From assembly GCF_014205255.1 (NCBI RefSeq), contig NZ_JACHNE010000001.1:682001-746000 (forward strand): a DNA stretch of 64,000 nt. Reading direction: 5' to 3'. The DNA comes from Streptomyces caelestis. Lineage in GTDB: Bacteria > Actinomycetota > Actinomycetes > Streptomycetales > Streptomycetaceae. The translations under genes were made by a program, and so were the position numbers. Positions 16,206-23,874 of this stretch are shown one piece after another. The notes under the pieces were generated by a model. That model was not told the origin of the DNA. It ran no database searches and saw only the letters and a program-made list of their open reading frames with translations. How positions within the stretch are numbered: position 1 is the first letter of the stretch; every line of letters starts with the position of its first letter.

Positions 16206-17978
16206 TCAGGCATCGGCCGCCTCCGCGGTGACGGGCGTGTCCGGCCGATCTCCCTTGATCAAGACCACGGTGACCACCGCCGCCGCGATCGCGCACAGGC
16301 CGACGATCAGGTAACCGAGCGAGTAGGCGTTGCCCAGGGCCTGGAAGGCGGTGTCCTTGAGCGGGTTGAACGGCACGGTCGAACCGTCGGGCAGGGCGAC
16401 GGTCTCGGGGACGGCGTTCGCGCCGAGGGGGCCGGAGTTGACGGCCGCGATGGCGCCCTCCACGGTCTCCCGCTGCGCGTCCGGGGCGGTTGCCGCCGAG
16501 GCGTTGAAGGTGTCCAGGGCCTGTCCCAGGGCCGGGTCGGACGCGACCTTGTCGCTGATCTCGTGGGCCGCCCGGCTGAGGGCGATCGCACCCACGACCG
16601 CCGGGCCGAGGGTGAACCCGAAGTCGCGCAGCAGGCTGGTCCAGCCGGCGGCCATGCCGGCGAGGTTGTGCGGCACCGTGTTGATCACCACGGCGGTGAC
16701 CGCGGACAGCACGAACGCCACGCCGGCGCCGGCCACGACGAGCGGAGCGATGAGGGGAGTGACGGACTGGTGGCCGATGGGTATCGAGGCCATCCAGAAG
16801 TCGCCCGCCCCGAGGAGCAGAAGACCACCGCCGAGGACCCACTTCGGGTCGTACCGCTCGATGAGGCGGGAGGCGATGGGCACCTGGATCAGCGCCGAGA
16901 CGCCGTTGAAGACGATGAACGCGAGGGATGCCTTCAACGGGGTGAACCCCTGGATCGCGGTGAGGCGGATGCTGGTCACATAGCCGGTGCCGAGGTAGCA
17001 GAACATGCCGACGACCGTGACGATCGCCGCGACGGTGAAGTTGCGGTTGGCGAACAGGTCGAGCTGGAGCAGCGGGGACGCCGAGCGACGTTCGGCGAGG
17101 ACGAAGGCGACCAGGAAGACGGCGGCCACGACGAAGCCTCCGATGACCTCGATGCTGGCCCAGCCGCTCGTGGGTCCCTGGATGACGGCGAACAGCAGGG
17201 CGACGGCGGCGACGGCGATCGTGATCTGCCCCGGCCAGTCGAGGGAGCGGCCCTCGGGCGACTTGGAGTCCTTGGCCAGGACGAAGGCGAGCACGGCCGA
17301 CACGGCGGCGAGCACGACGACGACGAGGAACGCCCACCGCCAGCCGGAGTTGGGCCATGAGCCGAACTGCGACTGCGCGACCAGGCCGCAGGCCAGGGGC
17401 GACAGCACGCTGCCCATGGACAGCGCGGCCGCCCAGACGGAGATGGAACGCGCTCGGGCGCGCGGCGTGTGCGTGCCCGCGGCGATCATCGCCAGCGTCG
17501 TCGGGATCACGGCGGCCGCACCGATACCGGCGATGATCTGGCCGGTCCACAGCACGGCCAGCCGCGTCCCGTGGCCGGCCTCGGGGCCCGGTGTCAGCAC
17601 GCAGACGACGAACCCGACGGCCACCAGCACCGAACCGCCGACCAGCAGCCGGCGCCGTCCGAACATGTCACCGAGCAGACCGAAGGTCAGCTCCAGGACC
17701 GTGACGGGCACGAGGAAGGCATCGGTGATCCAGGTCAGCTCGGAGGCCGAGGTGTGGAAGTCCTGCTGGAACAGGCCGTTGAGGCCGGCGGGCACGGTCA
17801 GGGCGAACTGGGCCATGAAGACGCAGAGCGCCGCCGCGATGAGCGTGCCCCGTGCCAGGGTGTCGATGCCGAGTGCCTGCTCGTTGTTCTGCTTCACCGT
17901 CGAGGAGGCGGTCTTCGTTGTCGACGGGGCGGTCGGGGAGCCGGCGCCGCTTCCGACGCCGGTGTCGGATCTGGCCAT
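16206..17978 (-). CDS. MFS transporter, DHA2-like with about 14 TM segments
   Basis: 590 residues. After a Ser/Thr-rich N-terminus (about 40 residues), TM1 starts near GTLIAAALCVFMAQFALTV; motif A is GLLGDMFGRRRLLVGG and motif C lies around GAAAVIPTTLAMI. A large polar loop (about residues 460-550, GLVASDP-type repeats absent, with DALGQALDTFNAS-like helices) precedes the last TM. It probably exports or imports the acid handled by the surrounding catabolic genes; direction is unknown. The ATG at 17978 follows AAGGACCC. Tandem operator-like repeats lie 30-75 bp upstream. Confidence 0.85.
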   Translation of the reverse strand: MARSDTGVGSGAGSPTAPSTTKTASSTVKQNNEQALGIDTLARGTLIAAALCVFMAQFALTVPAGLNGLFQQDFHTSASELTWITDAFLVPVTVLELTFGLLGDMFGRRRLLVGGSVLVAVGFVVCVLTPGPEAGHGTRLAVLWTGQIIAGIGAAAVIPTTLAMIAAGTHTPRARARSISVWAAALSMGSVLSPLACGLVAQSQFGSWPNSGWRWAFLVVVVLAAVSAVLAFVLAKDSKSPEGRSLDWPGQITIAVAAVALLFAVIQGPTSGWASIEVIGGFVVAAVFLVAFVLAERRSASPLLQLDLFANRNFTVAAIVTVVGMFCYLGTGYVTSIRLTAIQGFTPLKASLAFIVFNGVSALIQVPIASRLIERYDPKWVLGGGLLLLGAGDFWMASIPIGHQSVTPLIAPLVVAGAGVAFVLSAVTAVVINTVPHNLAGMAAGWTSLLRDFGFTLGPAVVGAIALSRAAHEISDKVASDPALGQALDTFNASAATAPDAQRETVEGAIAAVNSGPLGANAVPETVALPDGSTVPFNPLKDTAFQALGNAYSLGYLIVGLCAIAAAVVTVVLIKGDRPDTPVTAEAADA

Positions 17979-18008
17979 ACGTGGGTCCTTCCGAGGTGAT
18001 GCGTGAGG

Positions 18009-18054
18009 TGACCTGTCGGTAGGGGGTGGCGGTTACCTGCCGGTAAGGGGTGGG
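18009..18054. promoter_or_regulatory. Tandem operator-like repeat upstream of the MFS gene
   Basis: Two copies of ACCTGYCGGTARGGGGTGG, at 18011-18029 and 18035-18053. The second includes the palindrome TTACC-TGCC-GGTAA. The half-site resembles the TTACC/GGTAA dyads of the dispersed element at 7.8-9.9 kb. It lies in the 87-bp gap before the MFS start, so it may be a regulator site. Confidence 0.45.
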
Positions 18055-18065
18055 CGGTCGAGCTG

Positions 18066-19184
18066 TCAGCGCCCGGAGACGGGTGAGATGACGAAGTTGC
18101 TGAACCCTCCGTGGCGGGAACCCACGTTGTTGATCGCGGCGTTCACCTCGTCGAGCGGGTAGACGTGGTGGCGCAGCGGCGAGAGATCGAGCACACCCGA
18201 CGCGACCATGTCGGCCATGTCCTGCCCCTCGCCGGGCGTGAACCAGACGGATCCGCGGACGATCTGGTCCATGTCCATCATTCGGTGCAGGTCGAGGGGC
18301 ACCTCCCCGGCGACGGCGCCGATGTTGACGGCGATGCCGCCGCGGGCCAGCGCGCGCACGCCCTGCTGAAGGGTTTCGTGGGGCGCGCCCGGCCCGAGGG
18401 CGTCGATGTAGGCGTCCACGCCGGCCCCGCCGGTCTCCGCCGCGATCCACTCGTCCACGGGACCGTCGTGCAGGGAGTGCAGGCGCACCAGTCCCGGCCT
18501 GAGCTTGTCGATCTCGGCGAGCAGCTCGCGGTCGCGGCCGGTGCCGTACAGGGTCGTGATGCCCATCGCCGGGGCCAGCAGGGCCGCGGCGATGCCGAGG
18601 GTGCCGGTGATGCCGTTGACCAGGACGCTGCGGCCGGGGCCGGCGGCGGCCTTGCGGAGCGCCGAGTACATGGTGCCCAGGTAGCCGAAGCGGGCGGCGG
18701 CCTCGAAGGACAGGGAGGCGGGGATGCGGACGAGCGACGACGCGGGCGCGATCATCTTCTCCGCGAGTCCGCCCTGGTAGCGGTCGAGCAGCCGGACCGA
18801 GGTGGCCGAGAAACCGAAGTAGCCGGCGAAGGCGTAGCTCGCGCAGTGCACGATCCTGCCGTTGCGGCAGGCGCGGCACGCGCCGCACGTGCGGCCCGGG
18901 TTGACGTACACCCGATCGCCGGCCTCGACGCCCTCGACCCCGTCGCCGACCTCCTCGACGACACCGGCGGGGTCGAGCCCGAAGACGGCCGGGAGGGAGG
19001 GCAGGGGATTGAGCGGGAACCAAGTGGTCCAGTTGCTCAGGATGTTGGCCAGGTTGGGTACGATGTTCACGGCGTGCACGGCCACCCGGACATCGCCGGG
19101 GCCGGGCGCCGGTACGGGAATCCGCTCGATCTTCATCGGCTCGCCGACGTGGTGCATTCGCGCTGCGCGCATGGTCGAGGTCAT
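18066..19184 (-). CDS. Medium-chain dehydrogenase/reductase with structural zinc lobe but no catalytic zinc ligands
   Basis: 372 residues, MDR superfamily. GroES-like domain, then a structural zinc lobe with C100, C103, C106 and C114 (CGACRACRNGRIVHC), then a Rossmann domain with VNGITGTLGIAAALLAPAMG. The usual catalytic-zinc Cys near residue 40 is replaced by VNIVPN and the GHE motif by FGLDPAG, so it probably reduces without catalytic zinc, like quinone or enoyl reductases. Substrate unknown. ATG 19184 has GAGGAG seven bases upstream. It lies between the acyl-CoA dehydrogenase and the MFS genes on the same strand. Confidence 0.82.
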   Translation of the reverse strand: MTSTMRAARMHHVGEPMKIERIPVPAPGPGDVRVAVHAVNIVPNLANILSNWTTWFPLNPLPSLPAVFGLDPAGVVEEVGDGVEGVEAGDRVYVNPGRTCGACRACRNGRIVHCASYAFAGYFGFSATSVRLLDRYQGGLAEKMIAPASSLVRIPASLSFEAAARFGYLGTMYSALRKAAAGPGRSVLVNGITGTLGIAAALLAPAMGITTLYGTGRDRELLAEIDKLRPGLVRLHSLHDGPVDEWIAAETGGAGVDAYIDALGPGAPHETLQQGVRALARGGIAVNIGAVAGEVPLDLHRMMDMDQIVRGSVWFTPGEGQDMADMVASGVLDLSPLRHHVYPLDEVNAAINNVGSRHGGFSNFVISPVSGR

Positions 19185-19507
19185 GGCCTCTCCTCAAGGG
19201 GGCGGAGTTGTCTCCGGGTACGGCAGGTCCGAGCACTGGGTGGGTACTGGGGTGCTGTCGGCCGCTGCCGCCGCGGTCTTCCGGTGGCTCCACGGGCGGC
19301 CCCTGGCGGCAGGTGACGGCGAGGGGGACCGTCGAGGCCGTGCCAAGGGCGCTGAAGAGCGGGCGAACCCGCCACAGGTGGGTTCTTACGCGTTCGGGCT
19401 GGTGAGGGGCCGGGCGACGATGCGTCTTCCGCCGTGCTCGGGGTCGTCCCGCCGACCTCGGTGACGGTGGTCCTGCGCCGCGTCGGCCCGGTCTCACGAC
19501 CGCCCGG
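19185..19507. other. 323-bp intergenic gap, no supported gene
   Basis: Lies between the acyl-CoA dehydrogenase stop and the MDR start. A short imperfect hairpin (GAACCCGCC / GGTGGGTTC, 19365-19385) could be an attenuator or terminator after the acyl-CoA dehydrogenase. No clear promoter was found for the MDR gene, so whether the downstream genes share the 21.5 kb promoter is undecided. Confidence 0.4.
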
Positions 19508-20713
19508 TCAGCGGTATGCGGCGTGGCCCGTGACGGACTCGCCGACGACCAGGGTGTGGATCTCCTCGGTGCCCTCGTAGGTGAGCACCGTCTCCAGGTT
19601 GTTGGCGTGCCGCAGCACCGGGTACTCGGTGGTGATGCCGTTGGCGCCGAGGATGGTGCGGGCGTCGCGCGCGATGTCGAGGGCGGCGCGGACGTTGGCG
19701 AGCTTGCCCAGGCTGACGTGCTCGGGTCGCAGCCGGCCGGCGTCCTTGAGCTTGCTCAGGCGCAGCGCGAGCAGCTGGGAATGTACGAGGCCGACCTGCA
19801 TGCCGGCGAGCTTGCGCTGGGTGAGCTGGAAGCCGGCGAGGGGCCGCCCGAACTGCTCGCGGGTCGTGGAGTAGTCCAGGGCCGACAGGTAGCAGGTGCG
19901 GGCCGCGCCGACGACACCGCACAGGATGCCGAAGCGCGCCTCGGACAGGCAGGACAGCGGCCCTCGCAGCCCGGTCACCCCCGGGAGCACCGCCGAGGAC
20001 GGCAACCGCACGTCCTCCAGATGCAGTTCGGCGGTGACGGACGCGCGCAGCGACAGCTTGCTGTGGATCTCGCTCGTCGTGAAGCCGGGGGTGCCCTTGG
20101 GGACGAGGAAGCCGCGGATGCCGTCCTCGGTGCGGGCCCAGACGACGGCGACGTCGGCGATCGAGCCGTTGGTGATCCACATCTTGGTGCCGTTGAGGAT
20201 CCAGTCTCCCCCACTCTCGGCTTCGCTCGAGCGGGAGGTGCCCCCACCGTCGCGCTTGGCGACGGTGCGCATACCGCCGGGGTCGGATCCCTGGTCGGGT
20301 TCGGTGAGCCCGAAGCAGCCGACCGCCTCACCGGAGGCGAGCCTGGGCAGCCACTCCTGCTTCTGTTCCTCCGAGCCGTAACGGTGGATCGGGAACATCA
20401 CGAGGGAGCCCTGCACGGACACGAAACTGCGCAGTCCGCTGTCGGCGGCTTCCAGTTCGCGGCAGGCGACACCGTAGGCGGCGGCACTCGCGCCGGCACA
20501 GCCGTAGCCGTCCAGGTGCATGCCGAACAGGCCCAACTTGCCGATTACGGGGGCGAGTTCATGGGTCGGGAAGGTACCCGCCTCGAACCAGCCGGCCACG
20601 TGGTCATTCACGTGGTCGCGGACGAAGGCGGCGACGGTGTCACGGATGAGCCGTTCGTCGTCGTCGAGTTCACTGTCCAGGTCGAGGGCGTCGACGGGGT
20701 TGAGGTGGGGCAT
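19508..20713 (-). CDS. Acyl-CoA dehydrogenase, glutaryl-CoA dehydrogenase-like
   Basis: 401 residues. FAD domain blocks: GSLVMFPIHRYGSEEQKQEW, GCFGLTEPDQGSDPGGM and MWITNGSIADVAVVWARTEDG. C-terminal domain: DYSTTREQFGRPLAGFQLTQ, ILGANGITTEYPV and TYEGTEEIHTLVVG, whose Glu (about E380) is the catalytic base of the GCDH/isovaleryl branch. Family pattern favours glutaryl-CoA to crotonyl-CoA with decarboxylation. Between AKRDG and GDWILNG there is an extra segment, GGTSRSSEAESG, encoded by a Streptomyces-type repeat (see 20205-20247). It is translationally coupled to the cupin gene (TGATG overlap at 20713). Confidence 0.9.
   Translation of the reverse strand: MPHLNPVDALDLDSELDDDERLIRDTVAAFVRDHVNDHVAGWFEAGTFPTHELAPVIGKLGLFGMHLDGYGCAGASAAAYGVACRELEAADSGLRSFVSVQGSLVMFPIHRYGSEEQKQEWLPRLASGEAVGCFGLTEPDQGSDPGGMRTVAKRDGGGTSRSSEAESGGDWILNGTKMWITNGSIADVAVVWARTEDGIRGFLVPKGTPGFTTSEIHSKLSLRASVTAELHLEDVRLPSSAVLPGVTGLRGPLSCLSEARFGILCGVVGAARTCYLSALDYSTTREQFGRPLAGFQLTQRKLAGMQVGLVHSQLLALRLSKLKDAGRLRPEHVSLGKLANVRAALDIARDARTILGANGITTEYPVLRHANNLETVLTYEGTEEIHTLVVGESVTGHAAYR
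20205..20247. repeat. Streptomyces-type palindromic repeat inserted in frame in the acyl-CoA dehydrogenase
   Basis: On the plus strand it begins CTCCCCCACTCTCGGCTTCG and continues with CTCGAGCGGGAGGTGCCCCC. From memory of Streptomyces genomes, this type of short GC-rich repeat with a CTCGAG centre recurs many times, mostly between genes. Here it adds 12 codons without breaking the frame. No second copy was found in this window. Confidence 0.7.
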
Positions 20714-21252
20714 CAGGAGTTCCTCCGGGCACCGATGAGAACGAAGAGCAGGGTTGCGGGTGAGGTGGAGCGGTTGCGCCAGGCGTGCCGGGTGCCGTTC
20801 TGCACGACGACATCGCCCGGGGCGAGGGTGGCCTCGTTGCCGTCGTCGAGTTCGAGGACGATCTCTCCCTGGAGGAGGACGCCGTAGTCGACGGTGTCGG
20901 TGGTGTGCATGCCGGGGTGGTCCGGCTCGAACAGTTCGGCCAGGCCGGGACTGGTGCGCAGGCGTTCGGCGACGGCCGCGGCCGGGTCGTAGCCCTCGCT
21001 CGCGTAGACCGTGTCCGGGGGGATGACCAGGTGGATCACGCGGGTGGCGCCGGGCTCGGGGACGAACGAGGTGACGGCGACGGTCGGGTCGGTGCCGTCG
21101 AAGGGCACGGTGGGCTGGGCGGGGGTGGCCCAGACGAGTGACGAGACGAAGCCCGGGGTGTGCTGGAGTGCGTTGGTACGGGGTGGCTGCCCGTCCTCGA
21201 CGACGGCGGCTTTGCCGTCCGCCGTCGGGCCGGTGACGATTCTCCGTGGCAT
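20713..21252 (-). CDS. Cupin-domain protein
   Basis: 179 residues from ATG 21252 (GAGGAG seven bases upstream); the frame is open further but without family character. Cupin motif 1 reads GMHTTDTVDYGVLLQGEIVLEL and motif 2 APGDVVVQNGTRHAWRNRS, leaving His, Glu and His as possible metal ligands. The N-terminal half (MPRRIVTGPTADGKAAVVED) is typical of single-cupin proteins that bind organic acids, sometimes as dioxygenases or decarboxylases. It is first in the operon and overlaps the acyl-CoA dehydrogenase start by one base, suggesting matched expression. Catalytic role unknown. Confidence 0.82.
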   Translation of the reverse strand: MPRRIVTGPTADGKAAVVEDGQPPRTNALQHTPGFVSSLVWATPAQPTVPFDGTDPTVAVTSFVPEPGATRVIHLVIPPDTVYASEGYDPAAAVAERLRTSPGLAELFEPDHPGMHTTDTVDYGVLLQGEIVLELDDGNEATLAPGDVVVQNGTRHAWRNRSTSPATLLFVLIGARRNS

Positions 21253-21537
21253 GGTGCGGCTCCTCGGAAGGGGAGGTGCGAGGCCGTGTGTCGGCAGGTC
21301 GGGCGAGGCGCGTGGTGACGTGATCGCGGGTGCCCGAATCGGACAGACGCCGAGGGGCGGCCTTGAACAGGCCGCACGGCTCGAATTACTGAAGATGTGA
21401 GTGACTGCCTGGACTGCCGACAGCGGGTGGCGGCTCGCTGACCCGGGGCAGGGGAAGGGCAGGGGCGGCGGTGATTTCTCCGCCGTTCCTACAGTTGGTG
21501 GAGGTGCTTCGTCGGCCACCGGACGATGCGTGACCGG

Positions 21538-21566
21538 AAACTATGCGTAAGAATCCTGACCGTCAA
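21538..21566 (-). promoter_or_regulatory. Promoter for the cupin-led catabolic operon
   Basis: On the minus strand TTGACG (21566-21561), 17-bp spacer, TAGTTT (21543-21538), a good match to the HrdB-type consensus in an otherwise GC-rich gap. It lies about 285 bp before the cupin start, so there is a long leader in which I see no riboswitch. The gap 21253-21632 holds no gene. Confidence 0.6.
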
Positions 21567-21632
21567 GGGCCGTACAAAATGGGCCGACGTCCCACCAAAC
21601 GCCTTGCGGCCCGACGGGTTCCGTCGAAGCCC

Positions 21633-22160
21633 CTAGGCAGGGCGCTCCTGGTTGACCAGCCTGCCGAGCAGGACCACCAGCTGGGTGACCTCCTCGTCGT
21701 CGAGGACGGCCATCCAGGCGTGCTCCCGGGCCGTCTGCCCCTCGATCGCCTGGTGCAGCAGGTCCAGCCCGGCCGGCGTCAGCGAGACACGGACGACCCG
21801 GCGGTCGTCGCGCTCACGGCGCCGTTCGACGAGCCCGCGTTCCTCAAGGGTGTTGAGCGCGCTGGACACACTCGCCCGGGTAGTGCCGGAGATGCGGGCG
21901 ATCTCCCGCTGCTCCAGATCACCGAAGATCCACAGCGTGTTCATGATCCGGAAGCCGGCCCAGGTCATCCCGAGCGGCCGGTGTACGGCACCTTCGAAGT
22001 CCTGGACCAGGCGGGCAACGAGCCGGGTGAGGTGGGTGACCGCCTCGACTCCTCGGATCTGGCGCTCCGTGTGGCCCAACCCTTCGTGGTGTGCCCGTAC
22101 CTTGGCGGCGAACTCGCGGGAGCGCGGATGATCGACGGCGTCACCGGGGACATCCGACAC
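21633..22160 (-). CDS. MarR-family transcriptional regulator
   Basis: 175 residues from GTG 22160 (AAGGGAG eight bases upstream). Winged-helix core: GMTWAGFRIMNTLWIFGDLEQ, IARISGTTRASVSSALNTLE and the wing RRERDDRRVVRVSLTPAGLDLL. MarR proteins repress transport or catabolic genes and release DNA on binding aromatic acids. It lies 50 bp downstream of the FAH gene on the same strand, probably in one transcript with the FAH and CMD genes, and may regulate the divergent 23.7 kb promoters and the cupin operon. Confidence 0.88.
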   Translation of the reverse strand: MSDVPGDAVDHPRSREFAAKVRAHHEGLGHTERQIRGVEAVTHLTRLVARLVQDFEGAVHRPLGMTWAGFRIMNTLWIFGDLEQREIARISGTTRASVSSALNTLEERGLVERRRERDDRRVVRVSLTPAGLDLLHQAIEGQTAREHAWMAVLDDEEVTQLVVLLGRLVNQERPA

Positions 22161-22210
22161 GGACAGGGCTCCCTTCAGAGGCGGCGGCGCTGTGAGAGCG
22201 CCCGGCAGAT

Positions 22211-23059
22211 TCAGCGGCTGATCGGATTGCGCATCGTACCCACCCCCGAGACCTGGGTCGTCAGCGTCATCCCGGGCTCCAGGTACAGCCGAGGCGTGCG
22301 CCGGACCCCGCAGCCGGCCGGAGTGCCGGTGAAGACCAGGTCGCCCGGCTCCAGGGTCACGTACCGGGACAGCCAGGCGACCAGCTCGGGGACGCTGAAG
22401 ATCAGGTCCGAGGTCCGGCCGCGCTGCACCTCCAGGTCGTCGACCCAGCCCACGACCTCGATGTCGTCCGGGTCGTCGTACTCGTCGACGGTCGCCATCA
22501 CCGGCCCGCACGGGCTGAAGGTGTCGTAGGACTTGGCGAGGCTGAACTGGTTCAGCGGCTTGCGCCACTGCTCCTTGCGGTCGGTGACGTCCTGGCCGGC
22601 GGTGACGCCCGCGATGTTCTGCCACACGTCCGCCGGCTCCACGGCGCGCATGGTGCGGCCGATCACCACCACGACCTCGGCCTCGAAGTCGACCTTGTCG
22701 ATGCCCACGGGCACGGACACCGGCTCGTACGGGCCGGCCAGCGAGCTGGGGAACTTGGCGAAAATGCCGGGCTCTGCCGGGATGGGCATGCCCGACTCCT
22801 CCGCATGACCGCGATAGTTGAGCGCCACACCCAGGATCTTTCCGGCGCGCGGAGAGACCGGGCCCAGGTGCTTCTCGTCGTAGGCGACCGGGTCGGCGTC
22901 GGTCGCTGCCTGCGCGAGCCTCCGCAGTTCGTCGTGGTTCGACAGGTCGTACAGCACGGCGGGGTCGGGGCCGAGCGCCCCGTTGCTGGCCTTCTCCACG
23001 TCGAGGGCGCGGTCGCCGACGATGATGGTGGCCCGGCCGGCGAGGTTGGCGAGCTTCAT
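22211..23059 (-). CDS. Fumarylacetoacetate hydrolase (FAH) family protein
   Basis: 282 residues from ATG 23059 (AGGAGAAAA upstream). The FAH catalytic domain contains ILGVALNYRGHAEESGMPIP, the metal-ligand block VDFEAEVVVVIGR, VTAGQDVTDRKEQWRKPLNQ and GDLVFTGTPAGCGV. FAH-family enzymes hydrolyse C-C bonds or isomerise ring-cleavage products such as 2-hydroxyhepta-2,4-diene-dioates or fumarylpyruvate. Placed beside an extradiol dioxygenase and a semialdehyde-type dehydrogenase, it most likely acts on a meta-cleavage product. The substrate is inferred only from context. Confidence 0.88.
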   Translation of the reverse strand: MKLANLAGRATIIVGDRALDVEKASNGALGPDPAVLYDLSNHDELRRLAQAATDADPVAYDEKHLGPVSPRAGKILGVALNYRGHAEESGMPIPAEPGIFAKFPSSLAGPYEPVSVPVGIDKVDFEAEVVVVIGRTMRAVEPADVWQNIAGVTAGQDVTDRKEQWRKPLNQFSLAKSYDTFSPCGPVMATVDEYDDPDDIEVVGWVDDLEVQRGRTSDLIFSVPELVAWLSRYVTLEPGDLVFTGTPAGCGVRRTPRLYLEPGMTLTTQVSGVGTMRNPISR

Positions 23060-23091
23060 ACGTGTTTTCTCCTGGGAGTTGGGGTGGGTGG

Positions 23092-23676
23092 TCAGGACAC
23101 CGTCGGTGCCGGCAGCGGGAGTTCCTCGCGCAGCACGGCGATGTCCGGTTCGGGCTGGATACGGAAGGTATTGATCGCCATGGCCACGGTCTGGTACTGG
23201 CCGACCGTGTACACGAGATCGATGAGCTGCTCGGTGGCGAGGTGCTCGCGCAGCTCCTTCCACACGGCGTCGTCCAGGTCGGCCCCCCTGAACAGCTGAT
23301 CGGTAGCGGCGAGCAGGGCCCGCTCCACGCCGCCGAACCCGGGATCGCCGGGCCGGCCGAGGGCGCGGATCTCGTCGTCGGACACCCCGGCCCGGCGGGC
23401 GATGCGGACGTGCTGCAACCACTCGTAGTCGGCCTGGGCGAGCCAGGCGATCCGCAGGATCACCAGTTCACGGGACCTCGCGGGCAGCGTGTTCTTGCCC
23501 AGGACGTGGTTGCCGAAGACGAGGAAGCGGCGCAGCGCGTCCGGGTGGGCGGCCAGGGTCGCCCAGATCGCGTAGATGTCGCCGTCGCCGTTGCGGTACG
23601 GGCGCAGAGCTTCCAGCGTCTTGTCCGGTATGTCCTTCTCCTCGACCGGAGACAGACGCGGCTCAGTTGCAGGCAT
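23092..23676 (-). CDS. Carboxymuconolactone decarboxylase (CMD/AhpD-like) family protein
   Basis: 194 residues from ATG 23676 with GAAGGG eight bases upstream. The all-helical CMD core is visible: FGNHVLGKNTLPARSRELVI, LRIAWLAQADYEWLQHVRIA and RRAGVSDDEIRAL. The AhpD CxxC redox pair is absent, which argues against peroxidase activity and for a decarboxylase or lactone-hydrolysing role. It is the first gene after the minus-strand promoter at 23.7 kb, followed after 32 bp by the FAH gene. Confidence 0.85.
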   Translation of the reverse strand: MPATEPRLSPVEEKDIPDKTLEALRPYRNGDGDIYAIWATLAAHPDALRRFLVFGNHVLGKNTLPARSRELVILRIAWLAQADYEWLQHVRIARRAGVSDDEIRALGRPGDPGFGGVERALLAATDQLFRGADLDDAVWKELREHLATEQLIDLVYTVGQYQTVAMAINTFRIQPEPDIAVLREELPLPAPTVS

Positions 23677-23719
23677 GACATGGCCCTTCACGAGTGACCG
23701 GCTGTGGTTCACGCCGCAG

Positions 23720-23749
23720 ACCATAAGTAGATAGAACGCTGATAGTCAA
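23720..23749 (-). promoter_or_regulatory. Promoter of the CMD-FAH-MarR transcript
   Basis: Minus strand TTGACT (23749-23744), 18-bp spacer, TATGGT (23725-23720). Expected start about 37 bases before the CMD start codon. The surrounding 23.70-23.81 kb is conspicuously AT-rich for this window. Confidence 0.6.
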
Positions 23750-23753
23750 CAGG

Positions 23754-23782
23754 TTTACATTTCTGGGTTTCGCCTGTATGAA
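23754..23782 (+). promoter_or_regulatory. Promoter of the extradiol dioxygenase transcript
   Basis: TTTACA (23754-23759), 17-bp spacer, TATGAA (23777-23782), back to back with the CMD promoter only a few bases away. The gene starts about 85 bp downstream. Close packing suggests joint control, plausibly by the MarR protein encoded at 21.6 kb. Confidence 0.5.
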
Positions 23783-23874
23783 TTTTGATGATTAGAACTC
23801 GAACGATCGCCTGGTCGGGCAGCCGGACCGTCCCGCGCCCCGAGCAGGCCACACAACGATCTTGGGAGGTCTCG

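Noticed and set aside
19523..20887. 454-codon plus-strand open frame
   Set aside because: Antisense shadow of the acyl-CoA dehydrogenase; composition is Gly/Ala/Glu-rich without motifs.
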